Shown here: positions 6,712 to 6,848 of the stretch, piece by piece
Layout: the number at the start of each line of letters is the position of its first letter
Numbering within the stretch: the stretch's first letter is position 1
NCBI GenBank assembly: GCA_009775605.1
Contig: VSPV01000131.1
Span: 1 to 6,848, forward strand
Length of the DNA: 6,848 bases
Direction: 5' to 3'
DNA from: Paramuribaculum sp.
GTDB taxonomy: Bacteria > Bacteroidota > Bacteroidia > Bacteroidales > Muribaculaceae
Notes under the pieces: model-generated
Told to the model about the DNA's origin: nothing
What the model saw: only the letters and a program-made list of their open reading frames with translations
Databases searched by the model: none
Position numbers and translations under genes: made by a program

Positions 6712-6848
6712 ATGCAACTTTGGAACAAGGGTTATGAACCCGACAAAATGATAGAAGAGTTCACGGTGGGAAACGATCGTGAGCTTGACATGAAACTTGC
6801 ACGTTACGATGTGCAAGGTTCGCTTGCCCACATTAAAATGTTGAATTC
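6712..6848 (+). CDS. argH: Argininosuccinate lyase, 3'-truncated by window edge
   Basis: Cleaves argininosuccinate to arginine and fumarate, the last pathway step. Only the first 45 codons and two bases are visible, beginning MQLWNKGYEPDKMIEEFTVG. The N terminus matches the family: a K/LW-x-K/G opening, the E-x-FTVGNDRELD segment (residues 16-27, where substrate-binding residues lie in full-length lyases) and LARYDVQGSLAHIKML (29-44), including the D-x-x-GSxAH motif. The catalytic serine loop and fumarase signature would lie beyond the window. The ATG at 6712 follows the A-rich stretch GAAAAGCTTAGTT with no Shine-Dalgarno site, normal for the phylum. It sits 78 nt after argE, the widest spacing in the operon, with a candidate promoter box between. 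Position after argE and the motif set make the call firm despite truncation. Confidence 0.93.
   Translation, partial: MQLWNKGYEPDKMIEEFTVGNDRELDMKLARYDVQGSLAHIKMLN

Noticed and set aside
6843..6848. Window ends exactly on an EcoRI site (GAATTC), hinting at a clone boundary
   Set aside because: The bases are ordinary argH codons and one six-base match at an edge is not evidence of a cloning junction.

Overview
The window is a stretch of arginine biosynthesis operon from a member of the Bacteroidota, most likely order Bacteroidales. The case rests on the protein sequences: the transcarbamylase is the distinctive ArgF' (N-succinyl-L-ornithine transcarbamylase) type described from Bacteroides fragilis, and the M20 deacylase, short ArgD and GNAT protein also look like Bacteroidales versions. 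Starts are preceded by A-rich sequence rather than consistent Shine-Dalgarno sites, and a TAnnTTTG promoter box precedes argH, both typical of the phylum. A Muribaculaceae-like genus is a guess that cannot be settled from the window.

Layout, all on the + strand: a 5'-truncated GNAT acyltransferase (1-485), argG (523-1734), argC (1731-2696), argD (2698-3828), argF' (3840-4793), argB (4790-5560), argE (5557-6633) and the first 45 codons of argH (6712 to the edge). argG/argC, argF'/argB and argB/argE overlap by ATGA, argC/argD are 1 nt apart and argD/argF' 11 nt apart, so argG to argE is almost certainly one translationally coupled transcript. The largest gap, 78 nt before argH, holds a candidate promoter box. 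No stretch over 300 bases lacks a gene, and no RNA gene, mobile element or CRISPR array is seen.

Together the genes encode a linear acyl-protected route: glutamate is N-acylated (the GNAT protein is the candidate for this step), phosphorylated (ArgB), reduced (ArgC), transaminated (ArgD) and carbamoylated while still acylated (ArgF'). The acyl group is then removed from acyl-citrulline (ArgE), and citrulline becomes arginine through ArgG and ArgH. No argJ and no ordinary ornithine carbamoyltransferase are present, which fits a pathway that bypasses free ornithine. By analogy with B. fragilis the acyl group is succinyl.

The points most worth a second look are: (1) residue 90 of ArgF', the known succinyl/acetyl specificity switch, is Ala instead of Pro or Glu; (2) an 18-bp-arm perfect palindrome lies inside the last codons of argE; (3) the GNAT protein with a Cys cluster is positioned as the poorly defined first enzyme; (4) ArgB lacks the N-terminal helix linked to arginine feedback. 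The window is mostly a well-understood pathway. I see no wholly new system in it.
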